Below are positions 23,227-31,140 of a stretch of DNA of 37,455 nt, in pieces (the first letter of the stretch is position 1; every line of letters begins with the position of its first letter). The position numbers and the translations under genes are program-made. This DNA comes from an uncultured Eubacteriales bacterium. GTDB taxonomy: Bacteria > Bacillota > Clostridia > Christensenellales > CAG-138. Location: NCBI GenBank assembly GCA_902768795.1, contig CACXMS010000002.1, positions 93,871 through 131,325 of the forward strand, read 5' to 3'. Under the pieces are notes generated by a model, which saw only the letters and a list, made by a program, of their open reading frames with translations, ran no database searches and was not told the DNA's origin.

Positions 23227-25022
23227 GCCATGCCTCGCTTTCCCCCGTACGCCGCAACGAGCAGCAAGCCGAGCGTGAACAGTAAAACGTAAGACATCGA
23301 CGCACCGCTTACGAGCGCGAGCACCGCGCCCGCCGCCCATACGAATCCGCCGACATAGCCGAGAAACCGGACGCGCGGCCGCAGCCCGCCGAGCAAAACC
23401 AGCAGCGCGGCGAGTCCGAAGAGAAACGGCACGCCCTGTTTGATAAGCGAGAACGACGGCTTCGGCTGCGCGCTTACGTTGATTCCGTCGGTCTGCAGCC
23501 GGGCGGAGAGGTCGGAAATGATCTGCTTTGTCCGAATCCGAACGCCCTCGGTCGAGAGGTGGTTGTCGATGTTCCAGAAATACACGCCCGAATAGAGCAA
23601 ATCTTCCAATTCGGAAATGACCGGCACGGAGAGCCGTTCGCAAAGCAGGCGATGTATCTCGTTTCGTGCTGCCTTGGTGCTTCTTCCTGTCAGGGAGGAA
23701 CGGTTGCGCGGCGCATAGGTGAACAATACCGTGATCCCGTCGGCGGCTATGGAGCGCAGTTCCCGGTTCAGCGCATCGACCGCCTCCGGCGTCACGGTTT
23801 CGGTCGTGTAGTCTGCGATGTTATGACGATGCAACTCGTCGCGTTCGCTGTTCGGACGCGGCAGAATGAAATCGCCCTGCGCGTTGTAGGTGGCAAAGCT
23901 ATAGCGGTTGCCGTCGTCATCGTAGGCAAAGGGGCTTTCGCTATAACTTTTCGACGCCATGCCGTCGCGCGTTTTCTGATAGACCGCAAAGCTGTCGAAG
24001 ACGTCCGCATACAGCGTCAAATCGAGCGCGGAAACCACGTCATAATTCGATTCCGTCATTGCCCAGAAGCCGGCGTCGAGCCGGTTTGTCGTGCAGAATT
24101 GCTCCGCAACCGCGTCAAACTCCGGTGCGACAAGCAGAATGTCTCCCGTGTGCAGTTGAGATCGGATCAGCTCGTACTGCGGGAGCGCGTTTGTGTAGGC
24201 ATAAACGCCCATGTTGACGACGCGATAATCGGGGATAGCCGCTTCGATCGCGGGGCTGTCGTACCCGTAGCGCCCGGACGACCCGGAAAACAAAACGAGC
24301 TTTTGATCGTCCGCGAGCGAAATCAGATAATCGTATTTGTCGGAAAAGGTGTCGTAATAGGACCCGCTGTAAACGGGCTGACGCGCGGCGTTGATGCGAA
24401 GCGTCCGAATCGTGCAGTTTAGAAACGAAGCGTCTGAAACGGTCTTGATGCGGTCAAACAGCGTCAGCGTTTCTATCGTGCAGCCGGAAAATGCACCGTT
24501 CATGACGGTTTCGAGAGATGGCGGCAGAACGACCGTCCGAAGCGAAAGGTTTTCAAACACGCCGGACGATATCGTCTTTACCGGTTCGCCGCCGATTGCT
24601 TCCGGGATGATGACGGTGTTTTCCGTGCCGCTGTACAAAAGAATCGTGCCGTCCGAAAAGGTGAACAGCGATTCGTCCGCCGCCTTTGCCCACTCGGCGT
24701 ACAAGATCATGCCCTCTTTATATGTGACGCGGCTGCCAAGCCCGATATGCGTTCCGCTGCCGTCCGGCGCGGTATTCCATCCGGTCAGCACGTACCCGTC
24801 GCGGCGAAAGTAGGACGTACCGAGCAAAGTGTTTTCTCGTAGGTGCGCACCGGTTACGCGCGCGTCGTAATACGCGCCGAATGCTTCCGAAGCGCCGCCG
24901 TTGCCGTCGTAGCGGATTGTACTGCGCGGAACCGCGTCGTCCGCAAGGGCAGGAGTATGCGGCATAAGTGTAAAAAGAAACGCCGCAAGCAGCATGCAGA
25001 AAAGCATCCGTTTTCCGTTCAT
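23223..25022 (-). CDS. InlB-repeat/leucine-rich protein with SGNH-like domain and C-terminal membrane helices
   Basis: The 599-residue product is modular. A signal peptide (residues 1-27, ending TPALA) is followed by an InlB B-repeat (about 36-112, IRYDGNGGASEAFGA to MILYAEW), BspA-type leucine-rich repeats (about 118-212, VIIPEAIGGEPVKTI, SSGVFENLSLRTVVLP), and an SGNH-like domain from about 240 with LVLFSGSSGRYGYDS and, late, NIDNHLSTEG. About three transmembrane helices end the protein (VPFLFGLAALLVLLGGL onward). Start at 25022 is chosen because AAGGGGG precedes it by 9 bp; earlier ATGs lack a site. It is first in the operon with MBOAT. Catalytic status is inferred from motif positions. 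Confidence 0.8.
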   Translation of the reverse strand: MNGKRMLFCMLLAAFLFTLMPHTPALADDAVPRSTIRYDGNGGASEAFGAYYDARVTGAHLRENTLLGTSYFRRDGYVLTGWNTAPDGSGTHIGLGSRVTYKEGMILYAEWAKAADESLFTFSDGTILLYSGTENTVIIPEAIGGEPVKTISSGVFENLSLRTVVLPPSLETVMNGAFSGCTIETLTLFDRIKTVSDASFLNCTIRTLRINAARQPVYSGSYYDTFSDKYDYLISLADDQKLVLFSGSSGRYGYDSPAIEAAIPDYRVVNMGVYAYTNALPQYELIRSQLHTGDILLVAPEFDAVAEQFCTTNRLDAGFWAMTESNYDVVSALDLTLYADVFDSFAVYQKTRDGMASKSYSESPFAYDDDGNRYSFATYNAQGDFILPRPNSERDELHRHNIADYTTETVTPEAVDALNRELRSIAADGITVLFTYAPRNRSSLTGRSTKAARNEIHRLLCERLSVPVISELEDLLYSGVYFWNIDNHLSTEGVRIRTKQIISDLSARLQTDGINVSAQPKPSFSLIKQGVPFLFGLAALLVLLGGLRPRVRFLGYVGGFVWAAGAVLALVSGASMSYVLLFTLGLLLVAAYGGKRGMA

Positions 25023-25047
25023 GGCGGCGTTCCCCCTTTTTTGTTTC

Positions 25048-25076
25048 ATTGTACCGTTTCGCCGTGCGCGGGTCAA
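25048..25076 (-). promoter_or_regulatory. Sigma-A-like promoter of the SGNH-MBOAT-SGNH operon
   Basis: On the reverse strand TTGACC (25076-25071) and TACAAT (25053-25048), spacer 17 bp. Confidence 0.7.
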
Positions 25077-25096
25077 GTCCGTTTTCGGGACGGAAA

Positions 25097-25138
25097 AGCG
25101 GCGACCCGGAGGAGAAGAAGGATTCTCCGGTCGCCGCT
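25097..25138 (-). terminator. Terminator of the GH3 operon
   Basis: AGCGGCGACCCGGAG (25097-25111) pairs with CTCCGGTCGCCGCT (25125-25138), with one unpaired base. The reverse strand continues with TTTT. It lies 20 bp beyond the stop of the four-helix protein gene. Confidence 0.75.
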
Positions 25139-25158
25139 GTGTTCAATCAGTCAAGCCG

Positions 25159-25635
25159 TTATGCTTCCTTTTTCCGGACGTTCGCAAATGCTGCGACAAT
25201 TGCTGCAAGCATCGAAACGCCGAGGCAGACCATTGCGGCGATGGAGCCTGTTGCACTCGACAGGTTTGCCGGCGTCTGGACTTCCTTTGCCACGTCTGCG
25301 TTGGAGAAGTAGATGAAGCCGAGCCCTTCGACGCGCGCCGCGATCAGGTTGATCAGGCACAGCGCGATCAGCGCGGGAGCAACAATCCGGCAAGCGCCTG
25401 CAATGAGGTCAAGCACCTTACCGACTGCGCCTTTTTGCTCCAACCGGCCGAGTACAACGGCAACCAGTTCGCAAACGATCGCGAGGATCAGGAACAGTAC
25501 GAGATTGGAAATGGAAGCACCCTGGAAATAGCCCTCGGACCCGATATTGATCGCATAGACGATCAGGGAGACGAGCACCAATACCGCTGCACAGCAGGCG
25601 ATCCAAGCGCCGACGGGAAGTTTCTTGCAATTCAT
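25159..25635 (-). CDS. Four-helix membrane protein paired with GH3
   Basis: The 158-residue product has four hydrophobic helices: about residues 9-30, 43-63, 82-102 and 129-150. Between helices 3 and 4 lies a polar loop (ARVEGLGFIYFSNADVAKEV) that is probably outside. The tail is basic (NVRKKEA), suggesting both ends are in the cytosol. The family is not recognised. It starts one base after the GH3 stop codon, with GGAG inside the GH3 3' end, so the two are translated from one message. Assistance in anchoring or folding the GH3 enzyme, or a membrane complex with it, is inferred from this tight pairing. Confidence 0.75.
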   Translation of the reverse strand: MNCKKLPVGAWIACCAAVLVLVSLIVYAINIGSEGYFQGASISNLVLFLILAIVCELVAVVLGRLEQKGAVGKVLDLIAGACRIVAPALIALCLINLIAARVEGLGFIYFSNADVAKEVQTPANLSSATGSIAAMVCLGVSMLAAIVAAFANVRKKEA

Positions 25636-25636
25636 A

Positions 25637-28600
25637 TTACTTGTCTCCTTTCTTTTTTTCGGGAAGCACAGTCAAAACGATCCAGGCAAGCGCCGCCGCA
25701 CAGGCGAGAATTGCCGTGCAGGTTCTGACGCCGGTCAGCGCATTGTCCCACCATGTCGCAACCTTTGTCGTCGAAACGTTCAGGATCGCGCTGTTCGCAT
25801 AGGCGAAGAGCTGGTACTTGAGGTTCTGACGCGCCTGATCGACCAGGTTCTTATCGTTCTTCACGGTATCCAGGGAGATGTGTGCCCATGTCTTATCGAC
25901 GCCGCCCTCGCCCTGGTTGATGTGGTTATCCTCGGTCGCGAAGTCCGCAACCTGCGTGATGCCGGACATGACCATGGATTCTGCGTTGAAGTAGTACTTG
26001 TTGTTCATCATGTCGGTGGAGACAAGGTCGGTGTATGCCCACTCGCCGCGCAGAATCTTCTGCAGCATGCCGACGTGGTGCGCCGCGTTCGTTGCGCCGA
26101 TACGATTGAACGCGATCATGACGGCGCGGCAGCCTTCTACTTCTTCCAAGGCGCCCTGGAAGCCTCTGAGGTCGGTTTCGCGGAACTTCTGCTCGGTCAT
26201 GTACGCCGAGATACCGCCGCGGTTGTGTTCCTGATCGTTGAAGCCCATGTGCTTCGGTCCGTTCAGAATACCCTTGTCCGCGCAGCCCTGCAGGATGCTG
26301 TAACCGATCCGGTTCGTCAGCATCGGGTCTTCGGAGATGTACTCATAGTTGCGGCCATTGTACGGCGTGCGGCGCTGCGTGAGGCCGGTGCCCCAGAGAT
26401 GATAGCGCTTCAGCCACAGACCGGAGTTGCCTTCGACTTTGCCCCATTCATATGCCAGTTCGGGGTTGAAGGAGGAGCCCATCAGCGTCTGGGAATGAAT
26501 GTTGAACTTGTAGGTCTTGCCGGTTGCTTCATCGGTATAACCCGCGGTAAAGCCGGAAACGCCTTCATTCTGGATGACAATCGGGTTATCAACATTCGTC
26601 AGTACATCGCTGCGGCTGCCGCCGTGAATGACCGCGCCGACCGCTTCGTCAATCAGGATTTCGGAAGCGAGCTTGTCCCAGTACGGATCGTCGATGTTCG
26701 TGAACTGCTCGTAGCCGACTTGCGTGGCATCGAACTTAACGCCCTGATCGGAGCCTTCAACGGCTGCGCCTGTGTCGGAGATTTCATAGGTTCTGCCCTG
26801 CAATTCCTTGATCCATTCGTCTTTTCTCGGGCTGTCGCTGATCTTGATTTCGACTTTGTTGTAGTTGATCGGATAGGTGCCGTCCCAATCCTGACGGGAG
26901 AGGTAAGTCACGGTATCCTTGCCGGTCCAGTAGTTGAGGTCCGCATTGTCTGCAACGTTGGTGACGACCACGCCGTTTTCCACGGCAAACGTCGTGTCGT
27001 CGAACGAACCGAGGTTCCAGGTTACGACTGCGCCGTTTTCGGTCGTGCCGTCCGGCGTGCCGCCCTGCTTGGCGATGAAGTTGTTGACCGCCGCATGCGA
27101 ACCGGCCGCCGCAGTGAACAGATAATCGCCTTCGTCGAGAATGTAGGTCTTTGCGTTCTTGTAATCATAAGAAGCAATGTACTTGGTAGGAACCGTGATC
27201 GTGACTTCGACTGTGCCGCCCGCCGGGACGTCTACCTTCGCAGAGTTCAGGAAATCAACCGCCGACTTTTCGACGAGGTTCGCCTTGTCATATTCGGTGT
27301 ACGGCTTCTGTACATAGAGCTGAGCAAGGAATCTGCCGTCCTGATTGCTGTTGTTTTTCACTTCGATGACCGCAGTCACATTGCCTTCGGGCATCTTGTC
27401 CACCTCAACGCTCTTGATGGTCTGCGTGTAATCGAGGTAGGAGAGACCGTGACCGAACGAATACAGGACTTCTTTGGCGTAATCCCAGTTCGCCGCCTGC
27501 GTCGCGCCCTTAGCGGAGGAAGCGTTGAACGACGGATTCATGATCGCGTCATAGTAACGGGTCTCAAAGTACTTATAGCCGACGTAGATTCCTTCGGCTT
27601 CGACGATGTACATACCGCCGTTGTAGGTCGAGCTGCCGCCAAACGAGCCCGCGGGGGTGTTGGCAATGCTTTCGCCGGGATACCGGGAGTCCGTGCCCTC
27701 GGTTGCAACGATCTCGTAGTCGGCATACATATCGCCGCCGAAGTTGACGACCGCCGGGATCGAGCTGTTGTCCGCAACATAGGTGTCCGGAAGCGCGCCT
27801 GTCGCGTTGACCTTGCCGGTCAGCACGTTCACGATGCCGGTGCACTGATAGTCGTTGATGACGCCGATGTAGGCGATGCCGTCGACTTCATGCGCGCCAC
27901 CCGCTGCGATCTCCTTCAGCACCATGTTGTTGCCGGAGTTGATCAGAACGAGAACCTTGGAGCAGGTTTCCTTCGCAACGTCGATGACCGCCAGTTCGTC
28001 CGCGGAAAGCGCCAGCGGATCTTCACCGGTCGCGTTGCCGCTGTAGTCGATCGCCGAACCGGGCTTATAGGTATTGCCTTCGCCTGCGCCGCGTGCAAAG
28101 ACACAAATCGCAGTCGTGTTCGCTTTGTCAATTCCGCTCTTCCAATCGGAGGAGGCACCCATTGCGGTGTATTCCGTCGGCGGAACCTCGACGACCTGAT
28201 ACTCACCCCAATCGCCCGGAGAAGCCACATAGATGTGATCATACGCAACGGTCGGGACTTCTTCACCGGTCCACATATTCGCAACCATTTCGATGTGCTT
28301 GTTCAGGATGCTTTCCTGATAGAACTTCTTAACGGTTTCATTGACCTTGATGCCCGCTGCTTCCAGCGCATCAACGAGGTCAACCGCATCTTCGTTGCCG
28401 GCTTTCAGGTCTCCGCTTGCATACGGATACGGCGCATACGCCGCAAGACCGAACAGCACGACTTCCTTCGTTGCCAGCGGCAGGACGTTGTTGTCATTCT
28501 TCATGATGACCGTGCCCTCTTCGCCTTCACGGACCGCAATGTCCTTGGCTGCTGCAGCCATTTCCTCGATCGTGGCGTAATCGCTCTTGAATCGGGCCGC

Positions 28601-28762
28601 GTCTTCATCGGTGTTGGTGATGAAGCTCTGCGTACCGAGCACGCTGTCCAGCGCGGAGCGGTATCCGTCCGCAATGGTCGTTCCGACCGTTGCGATCACG
28701 AACAGAACCGCCATGATCGCGCACAGTCCACGCATGATAGCCGCAAGTTTGTTTGTCTTCAT
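25637..28762 (-). CDS. Membrane-tethered GH3 glycoside hydrolase with inverted domain order
   Basis: The 1041-residue product starts with a membrane helix (IMRGLCAIMAVLFVIATVGTT) and ends with another (about residues 1011-1034), followed by EKKKGDK. The GH3 C-terminal alpha/beta sandwich comes first (VIMKNDNNVLPLATKEVVLFG, then SSTYNGGMYIVEAEGIYVGY and YSFGHGLSY). A fibronectin III-like domain follows (VEIKNN-type strand, TVEVTITVPTKYIASYDY). The TIM-barrel-like domain is last, with KHMGFNDQEHNRGG and the nucleophile region LVSTDMM (Asp about 917). In most GH3 enzymes the barrel is first. It is a beta-glucosidase-like enzyme facing the outside; the substrate is unknown. A promoter and a candidate LytTR operator lie upstream. 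Confidence 0.9.
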   Translation of the reverse strand: MKTNKLAAIMRGLCAIMAVLFVIATVGTTIADGYRSALDSVLGTQSFITNTDEDAARFKSDYATIEEMAAAAKDIAVREGEEGTVIMKNDNNVLPLATKEVVLFGLAAYAPYPYASGDLKAGNEDAVDLVDALEAAGIKVNETVKKFYQESILNKHIEMVANMWTGEEVPTVAYDHIYVASPGDWGEYQVVEVPPTEYTAMGASSDWKSGIDKANTTAICVFARGAGEGNTYKPGSAIDYSGNATGEDPLALSADELAVIDVAKETCSKVLVLINSGNNMVLKEIAAGGAHEVDGIAYIGVINDYQCTGIVNVLTGKVNATGALPDTYVADNSSIPAVVNFGGDMYADYEIVATEGTDSRYPGESIANTPAGSFGGSSTYNGGMYIVEAEGIYVGYKYFETRYYDAIMNPSFNASSAKGATQAANWDYAKEVLYSFGHGLSYLDYTQTIKSVEVDKMPEGNVTAVIEVKNNSNQDGRFLAQLYVQKPYTEYDKANLVEKSAVDFLNSAKVDVPAGGTVEVTITVPTKYIASYDYKNAKTYILDEGDYLFTAAAGSHAAVNNFIAKQGGTPDGTTENGAVVTWNLGSFDDTTFAVENGVVVTNVADNADLNYWTGKDTVTYLSRQDWDGTYPINYNKVEIKISDSPRKDEWIKELQGRTYEISDTGAAVEGSDQGVKFDATQVGYEQFTNIDDPYWDKLASEILIDEAVGAVIHGGSRSDVLTNVDNPIVIQNEGVSGFTAGYTDEATGKTYKFNIHSQTLMGSSFNPELAYEWGKVEGNSGLWLKRYHLWGTGLTQRRTPYNGRNYEYISEDPMLTNRIGYSILQGCADKGILNGPKHMGFNDQEHNRGGISAYMTEQKFRETDLRGFQGALEEVEGCRAVMIAFNRIGATNAAHHVGMLQKILRGEWAYTDLVSTDMMNNKYYFNAESMVMSGITQVADFATEDNHINQGEGGVDKTWAHISLDTVKNDKNLVDQARQNLKYQLFAYANSAILNVSTTKVATWWDNALTGVRTCTAILACAAALAWIVLTVLPEKKKGDK

Positions 28763-28814
28763 GTGTCTCCTCCTGTAATGTTTTTTGATAGGGGTTTGCC
28801 CTTATCTCGCCTGC

Positions 28815-28843
28815 ATTGTAACAAAACTGTAAACGCCATGCAA
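28815..28843 (-). promoter_or_regulatory. Sigma-A-like promoter of the GH3 operon
   Basis: On the reverse strand TTGCAT (28843-28838) and TACAAT (28820-28815), spacer 17 bp, 52 bp before the start codon. A weak hairpin lies in the leader at 28787-28806. Confidence 0.7.
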
Positions 28844-28853
28844 TACGGCGTGC

Positions 28854-28883
28854 GTGAACCGTCGTTTTTGGCGCACGAACCGT
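28854..28883 (+). promoter_or_regulatory. Candidate LytTR regulator binding site (direct repeats)
   Basis: GTGAACCGT (28854-28862) and ACGAACCGT (28875-28883) are direct repeats of 9 bp with a 12-bp spacer, a period of 21 bp. LytTR-domain regulators such as AgrA bind pairs of 9-bp direct repeats with this spacing. The site is 11 bp from the -35 box of the GH3 promoter and 20 bp from the -35 box of the two-component promoter. Confidence 0.6.
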
Positions 28884-28903
28884 AAAAGAAATGTAAGTTT
28901 TTC

Positions 28904-28932
28904 TTGTTTTCGGGCAGCTTCTGTGCTATGCT
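28904..28932 (+). promoter_or_regulatory. Promoter of the two-component operon
   Basis: TTGTTT (28904-28909) and TATGCT (28927-28932), spacer 17 bp. The weak hexamers suggest activator dependence. Confidence 0.55.
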
Positions 28933-28959
28933 GTACGTGAACCCCAAAGGAGAAGGCCT

Positions 28960-29670
28960 ATGATTCGATTCGCGATTGCAGATGACGAGCCGCTGTTTCA
29001 AAAGCAGCTCAAGGAGTACCTGACGCGGTACGGAACGGAAAGCGATCAGGCGTTTTCGATCGCCGTTTATGACGACGGCGCGGCGCTGCTGGAAGCATAC
29101 CGCGGACAGTATGACATCCTTCTGCTGGATATTCAGATGAAGGACATGGACGGCATGACGGCGGCCAAACGCATCCGCGCGATCGACGAGGAAATCGTGA
29201 TCGTCTTCATTACGAACATGCAGCAATACGCGATCGAGGGCTATTCGGTCGGCGCGCTCGATTATCTTCTGAAGCCCGTGACCTACTATGCGTTTTCGCA
29301 GTGCATGGAGCGCGTGATACGGCGCATCAAACGCAAGGATAAGACGTACCTGCTCGTCAACAGCCCGCAGGGCGGCCGAAAGATCGACGCCGACGAACTG
29401 CTGCACGTGGAAATCCACAGCCATTCGCTGATCTATCACACCAAAAGCGGCGATATCAGCGCGATCGGCTCGATGAAGGAGGTCGAAGATTCTCTCTCCG
29501 GGCTCCCGTTTTATCGCTGCAACAAGGGCGACCTGATCAATCTTGCTCATGTAGACGGGATCCGTGACGGCGACGCGGTCGTCGGCGGAAAAACCGTTCC
29601 GGTCAGCCGCGCCAAGAAGAAAGCGTTTTTGGATGCGCTGAACCAATACATCAACGAGGCTCGCGCATGA
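28960..29670 (+). CDS. LytTR-family response regulator (AgrA/LytR-like)
   Basis: The 236-residue product has a receiver domain (residues 1-120) with acidic DDE at 8-10, the phosphorylatable Asp57 in LLLDIQM, and LLKPV with the conserved Lys. The C-terminal LytTR DNA-binding domain (about 130-230) shows YLLVNSPQGGRKIDADELLH, SLIYHTKSG and FYRCNKGDLINLAHVDGI. It is expected to bind direct repeats, as found in its own upstream region. Start at 28960 has AAAGGAG. It overlaps the sensor kinase gene by ATGA. It likely controls its own operon and/or the divergent GH3 operon. Confidence 0.94.
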   Translation: MIRFAIADDEPLFQKQLKEYLTRYGTESDQAFSIAVYDDGAALLEAYRGQYDILLLDIQMKDMDGMTAAKRIRAIDEEIVIVFITNMQQYAIEGYSVGALDYLLKPVTYYAFSQCMERVIRRIKRKDKTYLLVNSPQGGRKIDADELLHVEIHSHSLIYHTKSGDISAIGSMKEVEDSLSGLPFYRCNKGDLINLAHVDGIRDGDAVVGGKTVPVSRAKKKAFLDALNQYINEARA

Positions 29671-30989
29671 CGCAGCTGCATTTCGATACCGATATTCCGT
29701 TCCTTTGGACGGCGCTGTTTCACTGGCTTTCCGACATGCTGTTTATTACGCTGCTGCCCAAGCGGATGAAGCCCCTGCCGACCGTGCTGCTTGCCCTTCT
29801 GCTGCTGCCCGTGCAGATTGCGCTGTACAGCGTGATCGCCCCGCTGCGCGGGATGGCGTTCAATCTCGGTATGACGCTGTTTGCGATCTGGACGCTGGTT
29901 CCGTTCCTGTTTTTTTCCGACATCCCGTTCAAAAACAAGGTCTATTACTGCGCCCGCGCGTTCATCATCGGCGCGTCCGCCGTTGCGTTTGCGTGGCATC
30001 TGTATTGGTTTTACGCGATTCGGTTTTCGTTTTTGCACGCGCCGTACTGGGAAATCGCCGTGATGCTGCTGCTCGGCGGCGGGATTATCATGCTCTGCTG
30101 GGGACTTGAACGACGGCACCGCAAGGAGATGCGGGAAATGCGCGTTTCGATCGGCAACGTGATCGCAGCGGTCGGGTTTGCGCTGTTTGTATACATCCTC
30201 AGTTCGCTGAGCTATACGCTGCTCGACACGCCGTTTACCGCCGAATCGCAGTCGCAGATCTTTTTGACGCGCACGATCGTCTATCTCGGCGGCATGTCGT
30301 TCCTGTTCGCGTTCCATCTGCATCTTTGCGATCTCTACGCCCGCACGGAACGCGACACGCTGCAGCACATTCTCGATCAGCAATATGAAAACTATCGCGT
30401 GCGGCAGGAGACGAACGAACTGATCCATCAGAAGTATCACGATCTCAAGCATCAGATCGCTCTGCTGCGTTCCGAGGTCGGTTCCGGTCAGAAGCTTGAA
30501 TACCTCGACCGCATGGAGCAGGAGATCCGCGCGTTCGAAGCGCAGAACAAGACCGGCAACGAGGTGCTCGACACGATCCTGACCGGCAAAAGCCTGGACT
30601 GTCAGCAGCATGGCATTACGATGACCGTCGTAGCCGACGGGCACGCGCTCGACTTTATGGACGTCATGGACCTATCCGCCTTGTTCGGCAACGCGATTGA
30701 CAACGCAATCGAAGCGGCCTGTCAGGTCAGGGAGCCCGAGCAGCGGCTTGTACTGCTGTCCGTTTCGCGGCAAAAGGGGTTCCTCAGCATCCGGCTGAAA
30801 AACCGCTATGAGGCCGTGCCGCTTTCCGGCGATACGCTGCCGCAGACCACCAAGCGCGACAAGCGGTATCACGGATACGGCCTGAAGTCCATGCAGGCAA
30901 CCGCTGAAAAATACGGCGGCTCGTTCTCGATCAACGGCGCGGACGGCTGGTTCGACCTCGATATTTTGATCCCGCTGCCGATGGATTGA
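29667..30989 (+). CDS. Sensor histidine kinase, AgrC/GHKL type
   Basis: The 440-residue product has about six transmembrane helices in residues 10-220, without a recognised extracellular sensor domain. A coiled-coil (TLQHILDQQYENYRVRQETN) leads into the phosphoacceptor motif KYHDLKHQIALL with His258. A GHKL ATPase domain follows: N-box NAIDNAIEAAC and G-box YHGYGLKSMQATAEKYGG. This is the architecture of AgrC-like kinases. No agrB or agrD gene is nearby, so the signal need not be a cyclic peptide. It is co-translated with the response regulator, and a terminator follows. Confidence 0.93.
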   Translation: MTQLHFDTDIPFLWTALFHWLSDMLFITLLPKRMKPLPTVLLALLLLPVQIALYSVIAPLRGMAFNLGMTLFAIWTLVPFLFFSDIPFKNKVYYCARAFIIGASAVAFAWHLYWFYAIRFSFLHAPYWEIAVMLLLGGGIIMLCWGLERRHRKEMREMRVSIGNVIAAVGFALFVYILSSLSYTLLDTPFTAESQSQIFLTRTIVYLGGMSFLFAFHLHLCDLYARTERDTLQHILDQQYENYRVRQETNELIHQKYHDLKHQIALLRSEVGSGQKLEYLDRMEQEIRAFEAQNKTGNEVLDTILTGKSLDCQQHGITMTVVADGHALDFMDVMDLSALFGNAIDNAIEAACQVREPEQRLVLLSVSRQKGFLSIRLKNRYEAVPLSGDTLPQTTKRDKRYHGYGLKSMQATAEKYGGSFSINGADGWFDLDILIPLPMD

Positions 30990-31008
30990 CGCCGGTTCTC
31001 TTTCTTCG

Positions 31009-31039
31009 CTGCCCCGAAACGGGCGGTTTTTTCGTTTTT
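31009..31039 (+). terminator. Terminator of the two-component operon
   Basis: GCCC (31011-31014) pairs with GGGC (31021-31024) around CGAAAC, with additional flanking pairing, followed by TTTTTT at 31027-31032. Confidence 0.6.
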
Positions 31040-31100
31040 GAACCGTTTATGCCGAAAAAACGCCCGATTGTGCAAATCTCTGTCTTTTTGGAAATACGTT

Positions 31101-31109
31101 TGTTATAAT
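31101..31109 (+). promoter_or_regulatory. Extended -10 promoter of the GH78-like/GH43 operon
   Basis: TGTTATAAT has a perfect TATAAT (31104-31109) with the TGn extension; no good -35 hexamer is present. It is 31 bp before the start codon. Confidence 0.6.
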
Positions 31110-31140
31110 GAGAATGTAAAAATGCTGTAAGCAGGATGGT

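Noticed and set aside
25625..28885. Forward open frame of 1086 codons opposite the GH3 gene
   Set aside because: It is the complement of the GH3 gene; the reverse strand carries GH3 motifs, membrane helices, promoter and ribosome-binding site.
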